Assembly: GCF_013034685.1 (NCBI RefSeq)
Contig: NZ_WQGO01000003.1
Coordinates: 1 to 64,000, forward strand
Reading direction: 5' to 3'
DNA length: 64,000 nucleotides
Source of the DNA: Ruegeria lacuscaerulensis
Lineage (GTDB): Bacteria; Pseudomonadota; Alphaproteobacteria; Rhodobacterales; Rhodobacteraceae
Shown piece after piece: positions 1 to 7,868 of this stretch. The position numbers were made by a program, and so were the translations under genes. Position 1 is the first letter of the stretch, and each line of letters opens with the position of its first letter. The notes under the pieces were generated by a model. It saw only the letters and a program-made list of their open reading frames with translations. It made no database searches and was not told the DNA's origin.

Positions 1-231
1 TATAGACAACGCAGAACACCAAGACGCAAAAACGAACGACTTTTTCAACGACATCAGCCCTTAGTGACCAATGCTGCGCCTCGCTCATTTTGAAGCGATG
101 TGAGGAAAGCCGTCATTGGTCCAGTTCGGGATAGTAATTTGGCAGTATTGCCGCGTGAATACCGCATGTTTCGGGTCGATGAACTTATTCAGCACGGATA
201 GTTTCACACCAAACAACCACAGGAATTCCCA
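1..231. other. Window start, no gene seen
   Basis: 231 bases ahead of the decarboxylase. Only a chance frame on the minus strand is open. The upstream promoter of the decarboxylase should lie here; no clear -35/-10 pair stands out. Confidence 0.3.
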
Positions 232-1626
232 ATGCACGGACGCGACGCACTCTTCCCGGATTTTGACCAAATAACAGACGCGGAAAACGCGTTGACCGAG
301 CGCTTGAGCCAGGCACGCCGCGACTATGCCAATCGCAAGGCGACCTCGGCTGAGTTAACGCCTGACTGGTTGGGAGAGTTGAAATCCAAACAGTTTGATC
401 AGGCAGAAGAACTCGAACCCCTGATGGATTGGGTGATTAATGCACTAGATGTCGGCAGCGTTCAGATGACTCATCCGGGATATCTTGGTCTGTTCAATCC
501 CGCGCCAACCTTTGCCTCGGAATGTGCCGACCGGATCGCGTCAGCCTTTAATCCGCAAATCTGTGTGTATTCTCATGCGCCAGCCGCTGTCGAAATTGAA
601 CAACATGTCATCAATGAACTGGCCCGGCGCGCCGGGCTTCCCAAGGGGGCCGGGGGGCATTTCACCAGTGGTGGGGCCGAGGCCAATTCGACGGCTGTTT
701 TATGTGCCTTGCAGGGCAAATGCCCGGAGTACAGCGACAAGGGCATCTATGCGTTCGGTGGTCAGCCGACGATTTACGTCTCGAAGGAAAGCCACCTTGC
801 ATGGTTGAAGATGGCGCATTCAGCGGGCATTGGACGCAACGCCGTTCGATTGATCGCCACCGACGGTCAAGGGCAGATGGACGCGGGTTGTCTGGCGGCC
901 GCCATTGATGAGGATCTGAAAAGCGGATGCGTCCCGGTCCTGATCGTGGCCACGGCTGGCACTACGAATGCCGGGATGATCGACCCACTCAAGGATTGCA
1001 GCACTCTGGCGCAAGAGCATGACATGTGGTTTCACGTCGATGCGGCCTGGGGTGGCGCGATGATTGCCAGTACGGCAGGACGGTCGGTGTTGAATGGCAT
1101 TGAACAGGCGGATTCAATCACGATTGACGCCCATAAATGGTTCGCCACCACGATGGGGGCTGGCATGTTCCTGACCTCACGCCCCGACATACCCGCCCAA
1201 GTTTTCCGGATTTCGGCCAGCTACATGCCGGAAAGCGAGGCGGCCAAGGATTTCTATGTGAATTCCAACCAGTGGTCACGCCGCTTCGTGGGGTTGCGCC
1301 TGTTCCTCGCCCTTGGTGCTGCCGGATGGGACGGCTACGGAGACCATGTTGAACGCTCAATTCGCCTGACCAACCGGTTCACGGAAAACCTTAGAAAGGC
1401 AGGTTGGACGGAGGCAAACCGGTCTCTCATGGGGGTGAGTTGCATGGTTCCGCCGGAAGGGAACGACGCTGTACAACGTTATGTCGATGCAGTTCATGAA
1501 GATGGCCGGTTCTGGATTTCCAAGGCGGTGTTCGAGGGAAAACCGGTTTTGCGGGCCTGCGTTACCAATGGACGCACGGATGAAGCGACCATTGATCAGT
1601 TGACGGAATTTCTGACGACGGTTTGA
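232..1626 (+). CDS. PLP-dependent group II amino acid decarboxylase
   Basis: A 464-aa protein of the pyridoxal-phosphate group II decarboxylase family (aromatic amino acid, glutamate and related decarboxylases), probably cytosolic. The PLP lysine is K302 in a DAHKW motif. HVDAAWGG at 268-275 holds the aspartate that pairs with the pyridine nitrogen, H188 is the likely ring-stacking histidine, and a GTTNAG turn lies at 243-248. The length fits the family. The ATG is preceded by AGGAA at a good distance. The C-terminal part is shorter than in typical aromatic decarboxylases. Substrate cannot be read from sequence; a catabolic amine-forming role is inference. It converges on the thioesterase gene downstream. 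Confidence 0.85.
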   Translation: MHGRDALFPDFDQITDAENALTERLSQARRDYANRKATSAELTPDWLGELKSKQFDQAEELEPLMDWVINALDVGSVQMTHPGYLGLFNPAPTFASECADRIASAFNPQICVYSHAPAAVEIEQHVINELARRAGLPKGAGGHFTSGGAEANSTAVLCALQGKCPEYSDKGIYAFGGQPTIYVSKESHLAWLKMAHSAGIGRNAVRLIATDGQGQMDAGCLAAAIDEDLKSGCVPVLIVATAGTTNAGMIDPLKDCSTLAQEHDMWFHVDAAWGGAMIASTAGRSVLNGIEQADSITIDAHKWFATTMGAGMFLTSRPDIPAQVFRISASYMPESEAAKDFYVNSNQWSRRFVGLRLFLALGAAGWDGYGDHVERSIRLTNRFTENLRKAGWTEANRSLMGVSCMVPPEGNDAVQRYVDAVHEDGRFWISKAVFEGKPVLRACVTNGRTDEATIDQLTEFLTTV

Positions 1627-1676
1627 GGCAAGGAAACATGCATCCGCCGCAAGAAGGGCGGGTGCTTTCCAGTTGG

Positions 1677-2087
1677 TCAACCGGCGCGCAGATGCGTGGT
1701 TGTCATGTCGATCAACAGACGCCCTGTTTCTCCGCGAACCTCGGTGCGAATGACAATGAGCTTGCCACCGCGTTTGACCGTTGTGGAGGTTGCAATCAGA
1801 TCGCCTGCCCTTTCATTGCCCGACAGCACGGTATGAAGATCAACGGCGAGCGGAAAGCCTGACCCGTCTTCACCAATACTGTCCAGATCGCCGATGGCAC
1901 ACAAGGTTGCTGCGATATCGGCAAACCAGATCAAAGCGCCCGCGTGCATCGTTCCAAACGGGTTCTTTGCAGCTTCAGTTACCGGCATTCTGGCAACCAC
2001 GCGTTCAGGCTCGCGGCTTTCAATGGTGAAGCCGATTTCGCCCTTCCATTCATTCTCAGCCAGGCTTTGTCTGATATTCAATTCCAT
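1677..2087 (-). CDS. PaaI-family hotdog thioesterase
   Basis: A 136-aa single-domain hotdog protein, likely an acyl-CoA thioesterase acting in the cytosol. The segment around residues 40-65 (NPFGTMHAGALIWFADIAA) matches the family's N-x-x-G-x-x-H-x-G-x-x-x-x-x-x-D active-site helix. The reading frame is open further upstream, but the ATG at 2087 is preceded by GAGGGT and gives a protein of normal family length. Substrate unknown. It is the last core-like gene before the accessory island. Confidence 0.75.
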   Translation of the reverse strand: MELNIRQSLAENEWKGEIGFTIESREPERVVARMPVTEAAKNPFGTMHAGALIWFADIAATLCAIGDLDSIGEDGSGFPLAVDLHTVLSGNERAGDLIATSTTVKRGGKLIVIRTEVRGETGRLLIDMTTTHLRAG

Positions 2088-2190
2088 ACCCTCAACTTTC
2101 AGTGGCGATTGCAGGCTTGCATCTGAGATACCTGAAATCGACCCAGAACTTGCGCATTTGGTCTTACCGAAGCGGTTATGAGAGCGCTGC

Positions 2191-2273
2191 AACCGGACAT
2201 TCGAGCAACTGCGGTGAAGGTCCGGAAGGTCCGCTAAGCCGGAATTGCAAAGTCCTGGATTGAATGTCCGGTT
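2191..2273. repeat. Intergenic element bounded by a 12-bp inverted repeat
   Basis: AACCGGACATTC (2191-2202) and its exact reverse complement GAATGTCCGGTT (2262-2273) enclose 59 bases that themselves contain TCCGGA/TCCGC-type repeats. It is followed by TTGGGCTGTAAGCGG. It looks like an interspersed palindromic element of the kind scattered between genes in Rhodobacterales; that comparison is from memory. It marks the left edge of the accessory region. Confidence 0.5.
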
Positions 2274-2327
2274 TGGGCTGTAAGCGGCCTATCGCACAAT
2301 TTCAAAAACCGGCGACACTTACCCTTG

Positions 2328-2510
2328 TTAAACCTGCTTTGGGCCGAATTCTCCCCACTCATCCGCGCTCATGTTTTTTCGCGTTAGCCCATCCTCTGAG
2401 GCGAATTGAGCTGCTTTGAGTAGGAGAAAGGCCACCGTGATGGCGTCTACCTCGCAGCGTTTCTCGAATTCCTCGGCAGTCTCATTGGGACCTTCTTCCG
2501 ACATTCCCAT
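2328..2510 (-). CDS. Small acidic hypothetical protein, last gene of AAA+ cluster
   Basis: A 60-aa protein, mostly helical and acidic in its first half, not recognised. The ATG at 2510 is preceded by AGAGGGG; a second ATG at 2504 is equally well placed. It overlaps the end of the preceding 80-aa gene by about 29 bases, which suggests translational coupling and supports both small genes as real. No membrane segment or metal motif is visible. Confidence 0.5.
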   Translation of the reverse strand: MGMSEEGPNETAEEFEKRCEVDAITVAFLLLKAAQFASEDGLTRKNMSADEWGEFGPKQV

Positions 2511-2724
2511 TCCCCTCTGTATCTGACGCTTTCGGGCAATTGGCTAACTTTGCATAATACTTCATCGCCCTCAGAAAGCCAGTTCTCGGGCGTGCGAGCG
2601 CTTCTTTAGGAGAGGCTGTAATTCTGCAAACAAGCTCGTCTTCCAGCGCGAGTAGTTTGCGATGGTGCAGAAGGACGGGAGACCGGCTCCGGTACTCTTC
2701 ATTGCTCGTTTTGCTGGGTGTCAT
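2482..2724 (-). CDS. Small basic hypothetical protein in AAA+ cluster
   Basis: An 80-aa basic protein, not recognised. The frame is open to 2943, but the upstream part is antisense-like reading of the neighbouring gene; the ATG at 2724, with CAGGA about 11 bases upstream, gives a start that overlaps the end of the 97-aa gene by 26 bases. The chain of overlaps (97 aa, 80 aa, 60 aa) is the main support. It could still be a chance frame. Confidence 0.45.
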   Translation of the reverse strand: MTPSKTSNEEYRSRSPVLLHHRKLLALEDELVCRITASPKEALARPRTGFLRAMKYYAKLANCPKASDTEGNGNVGRRSQ

Positions 2725-2992
2725 CTGGCGACACATCCTGTTCATTGTCAGACGTTGCTTCAATCTCCCGTACAGCCAACTCGGCGATTTTTCGAACCAG
2801 ATACCAAACGCTGCTGCGGCGTGTGTGACTCTTAATCCACCCGGTGACATCCTGAGCCGGGATGTCGAGATGTGGGGCTTCATCTTCGAATACTCGGACC
2901 TTGTAGTCAGAAATATCCGCAAGCCCGGACATGTTTCCTGCACGGGCTTCCGCGATTGGGGCGCGGTTTACATAGACAACAACTCTTAGCAT
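2699..2992 (-). CDS. 97-aa hypothetical protein downstream of AAA+ ATPase
   Basis: A 97-aa protein with a compact predicted alpha/beta N-terminal part (MLRVVVYVNRAPIAEARAGN), a helix around residues 60-75 and an acidic, Gln-rich tail (from about 78). Not recognised. The ATG at 2992 follows GGAAG at the usual distance; upstream codons in the same frame have no such signal. It lies 53 bases after the AAA+ gene on the same strand, so it probably belongs to the same transcript. A charged disordered tail next to an AAA+ protein fits an adaptor or substrate, but that is inference. Confidence 0.6.
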   Translation of the reverse strand: MLRVVVYVNRAPIAEARAGNMSGLADISDYKVRVFEDEAPHLDIPAQDVTGWIKSHTRRSSVWYLVRKIAELAVREIEATSDNEQDVSPDDTQQNEQ

Positions 2993-3045
2993 TTTCGTTC
3001 TTCCTATTTTGGTGTGTCTGCACACTTGGCTCTCATGGGCCCGCC

Positions 3046-4335
3046 TTAGTTCCACGAGTGGTTTTTGGTTTTTTGATGCAGAAGGCCCCGTACCAGCCGC
3101 CTCAGAACTCGCACTGATCTGTGCTGCTCATAGGTGCCTACCAAAGCTTCGATGTCGCTGGGATCCAGCCGAAAGAACTCAGGTCTCAACCCAAACTCAG
3201 CAGCAAATTCGCTCAACAAGCTCTGAATGATCGCAGGCAGTTGCTCCGGCGTTGGCGGCGGGATCTCATAAATTGTGCAGCGGCTAAGAAGAGGCGCAGG
3301 AACGCCACTCAGATCATTTGCCGTCAGAATCCAGCTCACATGTGAGGCATCCACATCAGCAGCTAAGTACTTCTCTCGATATCGTCTGGCCTCAGAGGGC
3401 TCGAGCAACGCAAGAAGTTCGCCGGTGATATCTCCGTTGCGGCTCGCGTGCGTCTTGTCGATTTCGTCGAGGATGATCATTGGGTTAAGGACGCGTGCCG
3501 TTGCCACGGCCTCCGTCACGATCCCTGCATGCGCGCTACTCCAACCTACCGAAAGACCAAACAAATGGTTCTCCGATTTGCCGCCGACGTTTGCGCTTTG
3601 CACATATAGGCCGAGAACTTTACAGGCTGCCTTTGCAAAAGCCGTTTTGCCAACCCCGGGCTCGCCAACCAATAGGGTGGGTTGGATATGAAGGATGTCA
3701 GATCCGATGCTCCATCGGCATTCGATATCATGTGCCATCCCCTCGATGACGAAGTTGCAATGAGGGAACCTCTGGGAAACTGCACGAAGCTCGTTCAGCG
3801 CATCAAGTGAGGCCAGTCGGGCGAATTGATTGCTCCAGGTTGTGAGTTGCTTGATATGTTCCGGCATCTCTTTTCTGAGTGTGCGCGGCAGGTACTCAAA
3901 GTCCACCTTGTCCAGAAGATATCGGGCAGCAGTGGCTTTCTCACTCTCTGCGCGAGAGGCTTCCATATTCATGTCGGCAGCATGACGTTCGGAGATGAGG
4001 CCCATGACCTCTTTCCAGCGCTTCAGACTCGTCATCTGTTCCACCATGTCCTGGGCGAAGACGGTGAGAGCAGGATCGATTTCCCTCAAACGGTTAATTT
4101 CAGTCTGCCGCCAGTTGTCAGGCTCATCGCTAAATCTTGCGGTTTCTTCTGATCGTTTATTGATCACCTTGAGGAGGTCTCCAGAACTGGCTCTTTCCAA
4201 AATCCTTTGCTTCACGATTTCCCAGGACGCACGGGAGTTGAGTGCATTCAAAACAAGGCGGAGGATTTCTGCCTCGTCATGGCTGAATCCAGCCAGCGCA
4301 AAGATTTCATCTTCTTCCCAGGTTGTTGCACTCAT
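3046..4335 (-). CDS. Lon-like AAA+ ATPase without protease domain
   Basis: A 429-aa cytosolic AAA+ ATPase. Residues 1-200 are helical with no recognised domain; the ATPase module follows with Walker A GEPGVGKT (224-231), Walker B MIILDEID (286-293), sensor-1 N340, a likely arginine finger R352 in LLSRC, and sensor-2 R409 in SVRVLRR. The order, the NPMIILDEIDK block and the GELLALLEP stretch resemble the ATPase of Lon, but the protein ends after the small lid domain, so there is no serine-lysine protease. The ATG at 4335 is chosen because it starts 4 bases after the stop of the Cys-rich gene; a longer frame would overlap it. Probably a remodelling ATPase working with the small proteins encoded around it. 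Confidence 0.8.
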   Translation of the reverse strand: MSATTWEEDEIFALAGFSHDEAEILRLVLNALNSRASWEIVKQRILERASSGDLLKVINKRSEETARFSDEPDNWRQTEINRLREIDPALTVFAQDMVEQMTSLKRWKEVMGLISERHAADMNMEASRAESEKATAARYLLDKVDFEYLPRTLRKEMPEHIKQLTTWSNQFARLASLDALNELRAVSQRFPHCNFVIEGMAHDIECRWSIGSDILHIQPTLLVGEPGVGKTAFAKAACKVLGLYVQSANVGGKSENHLFGLSVGWSSAHAGIVTEAVATARVLNPMIILDEIDKTHASRNGDITGELLALLEPSEARRYREKYLAADVDASHVSWILTANDLSGVPAPLLSRCTIYEIPPPTPEQLPAIIQSLLSEFAAEFGLRPEFFRLDPSDIEALVGTYEQHRSVRVLRRLVRGLLHQKTKNHSWN

Positions 4336-4339
4336 CGGA

Positions 4340-4837
4340 TTACCAACCTTTCGCCACACAGGCGGGGCATCGGTGACCAGATGCGTCCCAGGCAATTTGG
4401 CCGATATAGCCACAGCTACGACATTGAAGCGCATCGTTCTTGGCACGTGTATTCAAACGCACCGTGGGAAAGGTCTCCATCCGCTCAGTGGCCGCCTCAT
4501 GCGCGTGCCAACAGCACAGGTTGACATGCCAGGCAGCGATGACCTGAGCTGTGGAGGCGTTACCGCACCGCTCACAGGACATCTCAGCTTCCTGCATAGC
4601 TTGCTGCAACCGCAGTTGAATGAACGTGTCTTCCTGCGCACGATCTAGGTAGATCCGAAGCGAGCCGAATTTCTGCTTGATATGGTCGACCGAAGGATAG
4701 CTCTCCTCACGCCGGTCGCAGTGCTTCTTGATCGCTTCAAAGCACTCGGTGACAATCCGAACCCAGCCCAGATTGTCTTTCCCGAGGTGCTTCTCAACGG
4801 AGCCGCGGATGTCATCGTAGTCGAAGGTGTTAGTCAT
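4340..4837 (-). CDS. Cys-rich zinc-ribbon-like protein, copy 1
   Basis: A 165-aa protein with an N-terminal helical domain carrying YPSVDHIKQKFGSLRIY (about 47-63), then CERCG (about 90), LCCWHAH (about 110) and a C-terminal CRSCGYIG...CPACVAKGW ribbon. The paired CxxC motifs suggest one or two structural zinc sites. It is clearly homologous to the gene at 5755-6270. The start at 4837 overlaps the stop of the 140-aa gene (ATGACTAA), so the two are translationally coupled. The AAA+ gene begins 4 bases after its end. Function unknown; a substrate-recognition or nucleic-acid-binding partner of the ATPase is a guess. Confidence 0.7.
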   Translation of the reverse strand: MTNTFDYDDIRGSVEKHLGKDNLGWVRIVTECFEAIKKHCDRREESYPSVDHIKQKFGSLRIYLDRAQEDTFIQLRLQQAMQEAEMSCERCGNASTAQVIAAWHVNLCCWHAHEAATERMETFPTVRLNTRAKNDALQCRSCGYIGQIAWDASGHRCPACVAKGW

Positions 4838-5252
4838 CTGCCGGATCCCCAGTATCTGGTTCACCTAGGTCCTCCTCAACATCAGGCTCCTTCAATCGCG
4901 CGAAGAGGCGCCGGATGCCCTCTTCCTTTTCTGCTGCCACGGTCGATTTGAGAGCGAAGAAGTCTTCGTCCGATAGGTCGAACAGAAACTCCGCAATTCG
5001 TTTGTGGATGGCACTGTCTGTGTTGAAGTCCTGAAAAGGAAAAACCATACGCAGCATGTCTCGTGGACAAAAACAGCGCCGGTTTTCGGCTCCCAAGTCT
5101 GAGTATACGCGCCCTGTGTTCCCGTCGAACAGTAGCAACGCCCTCAACTCGCCAGTCGTAATTCGTGCTTTGATTTCCGACACAAGATCGTCACTTGTGA
5201 AAGCCTTGAGCGGGCGTTTGTTTTCTTCTTTTGTATTGGGTTCTTTTGACAT
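4830..5252 (-). CDS. 140-aa hypothetical protein, first gene of AAA+ cluster
   Basis: A 140-aa soluble protein, not recognised. It has a basic, polar N-terminus, a central alpha/beta part with GELRALLLFDGNTGRVY and RCFCPRDML, a charged helix and a very acidic C-terminal tail. The ATG is preceded by TTTGGAGGCATTCC, a strong ribosome-binding site. It heads a run of coupled genes ending at 2328 and starts only 18 bases after the 3' end of the tRNA-like gene on the same strand, so both are probably on one transcript. Confidence 0.65.
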   Translation of the reverse strand: MSKEPNTKEENKRPLKAFTSDDLVSEIKARITTGELRALLLFDGNTGRVYSDLGAENRRCFCPRDMLRMVFPFQDFNTDSAIHKRIAEFLFDLSDEDFFALKSTVAAEKEEGIRRLFARLKEPDVEEDLGEPDTGDPADD

Positions 5253-5269
5253 GGAATGCCTCCAAAGGG

Positions 5270-5363
5270 TGGTAGGAGGCGCCGGAATCGAACCGGCTCG
5301 TGCACTCTGATCTGGAGCTATTACAGGGGTATAAGCCCCGCCCGCATGCCAATGCTGCCTCCC
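5270..5363 (-). tRNA. tRNA-like gene, anticodon UAU, encoded CCA, long variable region
   Basis: Reading the minus strand from 5363: acceptor strand GGGAGGC, a shortened D arm (GCA-TTGGCA-TGC), anticodon arm CGGGG-CTTATAC-CCCTG (5340-5324) with U33, anticodon UAU (5333-5331) and A37, a 26-base variable region, a canonical T arm GCCGG-TTCGATT-CCGGC (5297-5281), acceptor strand GCCTCCT, discriminator A and encoded CCA (5272-5270). The acceptor stem is 7 pairs with one G-U. Odd points: A instead of U at position 8, a D arm about 3 bases short, and a variable region whose only stem is about 4 pairs (GCTC/GAGT). UAU would read the isoleucine codon AUA, which bacteria usually read with lysidine-modified CAU. 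It may be a functional unusual tRNA, a decayed one, or a structural mimic in the leader of the downstream gene. Confidence 0.55.
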
Positions 5364-5754
5364 ACGTGTTTCGCGTGGGGTATCGACTCAGGTCGATATT
5401 CGTTGGCAGTGGATGCGTGTGTTGGACATGGGGCGAAGCTGAACCAGCGCGAGGCATCGTGTCAACATGAAGAATGCGAAACGTCGTGATTTACCGCGTA
5501 GTTCCGGGATCTTTCTATCATAGGTTGTGTAAGTTGCCGCCTCCCGACTGTATCAGGCACACTCATTTCCCCAATCAAGGCGAGAATCGGGGGATGATTC
5601 TGATTTCACAAAAAGCGCCCGGAAGTCCGGTTTCTTAGTCGGCGCGAACAGGTTTGCAGTTTCCGTGTCTTTTCCGAAGGCGCATATTATCAGCTCTTAT
5701 GTCACTCCACACAAGGCGATCAGTGTCGTGGTCTAAGTGGAAACTGCCTGGATC
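5364..5754. other. Non-coding structured spacer upstream of tRNA-like gene
   Basis: 391 bases without a credible gene. Two hairpins lie directly upstream of the tRNA-like gene: CCCACG-tgtttcg-CGTGGG (5361-5379, overlapping its first bases) and TATCGAC-tcag-GTCGATA (5381-5398). The remainder, up to the end of the Cys-rich copy 2 gene, shows no open frame or clear promoter. It must hold the promoter for the minus-strand cluster unless transcription reads through from copy 2. Confidence 0.4.
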
Positions 5755-6270
5755 TCACCAGCCTTTTTTCACGCAACTGGGGCACCTCCGCCTGTCATCG
5801 GAACGGTCGATATGTCCAACGTAGCCACAGACTGTACAGACGAGGTGCCCGGGCGCGTCCGTTCGGCGGAAATAGCGGCGTTTGTGCTCATTGAACCGCC
5901 TGGCCGCTTCCGCATGCGCGCACCAACAGCATAACGTTATGATCCAGCTTCCTAAATTCTGCGGGCGTGCCGCGTTCCCGCATCGCTCGCAACTTTGGTT
6001 TGCCCTAAAAATAGTAGCTGCGACCCAGCCGCGGATACGTTCATCCTCGGATGCCTTGCTGAAGTAGATCCGGAGTTCGCCAAACTTTTCCTTTATCTGG
6101 AGGACCTTTGGATACTCGATTCCAATCTCGTCACAGCGTGCTTTGACCTGCTCAAAAAGTTCAGTCACGATCCCTGACCAACCGTTTGCTGTAACTCCCA
6201 ACTCATGCTCAACGCTTGCCTGGATATTGTCGTAGTCGATCAAATTGATGGTGGCTTCGGTTTCGGACAT
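5755..6270 (-). CDS. Cys-rich zinc-ribbon-like protein, copy 2
   Basis: A 171-aa paralogue of the gene at 4340-4837. It shares the DYDNIQASVEHELG start, the YPKVLQIKEKFGELRIYF block, CERCG, LCCWCAHAEAA and the C-terminal CTVCGYVGHI...CPSCVKKGW ribbon, so the cysteine pattern is fully kept while the linkers differ. Both copies are therefore probably under selection. The ATG follows CAGGAGGGCGCGGC, a strong ribosome-binding site. It is separated from copy 1 by the tRNA-like gene and the 140-aa gene. Function unknown. Confidence 0.7.
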   Translation of the reverse strand: MSETEATINLIDYDNIQASVEHELGVTANGWSGIVTELFEQVKARCDEIGIEYPKVLQIKEKFGELRIYFSKASEDERIRGWVAATIFRANQSCERCGNAARPQNLGSWIITLCCWCAHAEAARRFNEHKRRYFRRTDAPGHLVCTVCGYVGHIDRSDDRRRCPSCVKKGW

Positions 6271-6481
6271 GCCGCGCCCTCCTGGAATTCCGCCGGTAGG
6301 AGGGTTAGCTCCGATTGGGTTCCGGCAGCACTTCGGTAGACAAAATGATCTTTGCTTGGGGCATCAACTGCAAGTTGTAGTATCTATTACTACAGGAAAG
6401 CCGCGCTTCTTTGTGCTGGATTTGCAAATGCTTCTCGTCACCCATGACCACAGGAACTATCTGCCCGGCGGTGAGTTTTTC

Positions 6482-6712
6482 CTAAAGCGCGTGCTTCTCC
6501 TGCCTTTGCTGTTCCAACCGTTCTATCTCGGCTTTCAACAGCGCGATCCGCTGCGATGTCTGATGTTCCGCAATCAGATCGAGAAACATCTTGGTCTTGC
6601 CGCCATGTTTCATGCCGTAGCGCTCGTAGACCATTGAATTAAACTCATCCAGTTTGGCTTTTGGGATCCGAAACTGGATGTGCTCAAACCGTTCAGTCTC
6701 TGTTTTTGTCAT
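6482..6712 (-). CDS. Small ribbon-helix-helix-like / coiled-coil protein
   Basis: A 76-aa protein. The first part (ERFEHIQFRIPKAKLDEF) looks like the strand and helix of a ribbon-helix-helix DNA-binding fold; from about residue 40 it becomes a charged heptad-like helix (IALLKAEIERLEQQRQEK) suited to dimerisation. The ATG at 6712 is preceded by AAGGTGG; an in-frame GTG nine bases earlier lacks such spacing. It may be a regulator of the minus-strand cluster; family not certain. Confidence 0.55.
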   Translation of the reverse strand: MTKTETERFEHIQFRIPKAKLDEFNSMVYERYGMKHGGKTKMFLDLIAEHQTSQRIALLKAEIERLEQQRQEKHAL

Positions 6713-6916
6713 CGAATCCACCTTTTTGTGTGAGGATAGCAGACCAAAGCTAGTGGTGTTGCCAAAGCTTCAGCTAGGACGTCGGCACTCGGAAGGCTCT
6801 AGGGCGTGTTTTCCATCTCGAGCTTCGCTAACTCACACCACGCGAAATGAACCCGCCCTTCAACTAGCAGTATTGAAGTGCGGCTCCGGTTTTTCAGCGA
6901 CGATTCCGGATGGATT

Positions 6917-7372
6917 TCACCCATGTTGCGAAGTATCCCACCAATGAGGTTGCATGAACTGTGGGACGGCCACGGTCTCGCCACTCAGTCTCTGTAAAGA
7001 TCCTTCTGTCAACTCAAGCGCCATCCAAGCCTCTGGTGTCGACATCAGGTCCGGGTATCGCGTCTGCTTGTCCGTTGGGACAAACCCATATCGAGGGTAA
7101 AACGTAGGGACGCCCAACACGAACACCGCATCCGTGCCGACGGAACTGAGATGTTCAAAACTGGCCTCTAAGATCTCTTTCCCAGCGCCGTGGTCCTGAT
7201 ACGCTGGAAGCACCCCGCAAGGTGCCGGCAGGTAACTGTTCGCGTCAGCGTGATCTGACATTCTAGAGAGCATTATGCTGTGAAAATCAGTGCCGCTGTA
7301 GAGCGCTGAAAACGACCATATGATCCAATTGGCAAAGGTTTCTGTGGTGTGACTCCGTTTAAATATGGACAC
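6917..7372 (-). pseudogene. Truncated GNAT acetyltransferase (YhbS-like)
   Basis: From about 7225 down to 6917 the frame encodes the C-terminal two thirds of a GNAT N-acetyltransferase: GVLPAYQDHGAGKEILEASF corresponds to the acetyl-CoA-binding motif (normally LAVxPxxQGxGIG), and AVFVLGVPTFYPRYGF is the YhbS-type strand. The first glycine of the motif is replaced (QDHGAG), and the part upstream of about residue 50 does not resemble the family's N-terminus. It is best read as a decayed gene whose 5' half was lost or shifted. The 195-base spacer at 6722-6916 next to it holds nothing I recognise. Confidence 0.55.
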
Positions 7373-7376
7373 ACTT

Positions 7377-7868
7377 TTAAGGCGTATTTCTCCTCAACCA
7401 GGGGCTCTTCCGACCTCCTGCGTTTAAGTCACTAAAAGCCCCCCCCCACTTCGGTTTGGTTATCATCTGGAGAAATTTAATCAACATAAAGAAACGCAGC
7501 TGCCGACAACAGATTCTGCCATTTTCTGTTGTTGCGATCTTGGTTGAATCCTCCCGCAGTAGCGCTTTGACATTGACTAGCTTCCATTGCCACCACCGAC
7601 TTTGGTCGTGAGTATTGCCCGGAGAGCCTCGCTCCGACCAATCCCAATTTACCGAAGCATCGCTGCCTGCGGAGTTTTGGAAGTATGACAGATCCGTCAT
7701 CTCAATATTCTCACTCACCCAATAGTGCCGCTCCGGGATTGGATCGACTTCAAACTGGATGAAATCGTACGAGATGTTTGGGAAAATCTCAATAAGATGC
7801 TGTTTTAAAACATTTATCCTTGATGGCTTCTGGAAATAGGCAAAACTGCTTTGAATTAGGCTTTGCCT
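7377..7868 (-). pseudogene. Gene remnant of unknown family
   Basis: An open frame of about 160 codons running from 7868 to a stop at 7377. The first part reads as convincing protein (LIQSSFAYFQKPSRINVLKQ, then FIQFEVDPIPERHYWVSENI), but there is no ATG: the only starts are a GTG at 7718 inside it, and a stop lies just upstream of 7868. The 5' end seems to have been lost, so I treat it as a remnant. Family not recognised. It lies immediately upstream of the GNAT remnant on the same strand. Confidence 0.35.

Noticed and set aside
5270..5363. tmRNA or group I intron in place of tRNA
   Set aside because: Too short for either, with no tag-peptide frame; the cloverleaf arms are contiguous.
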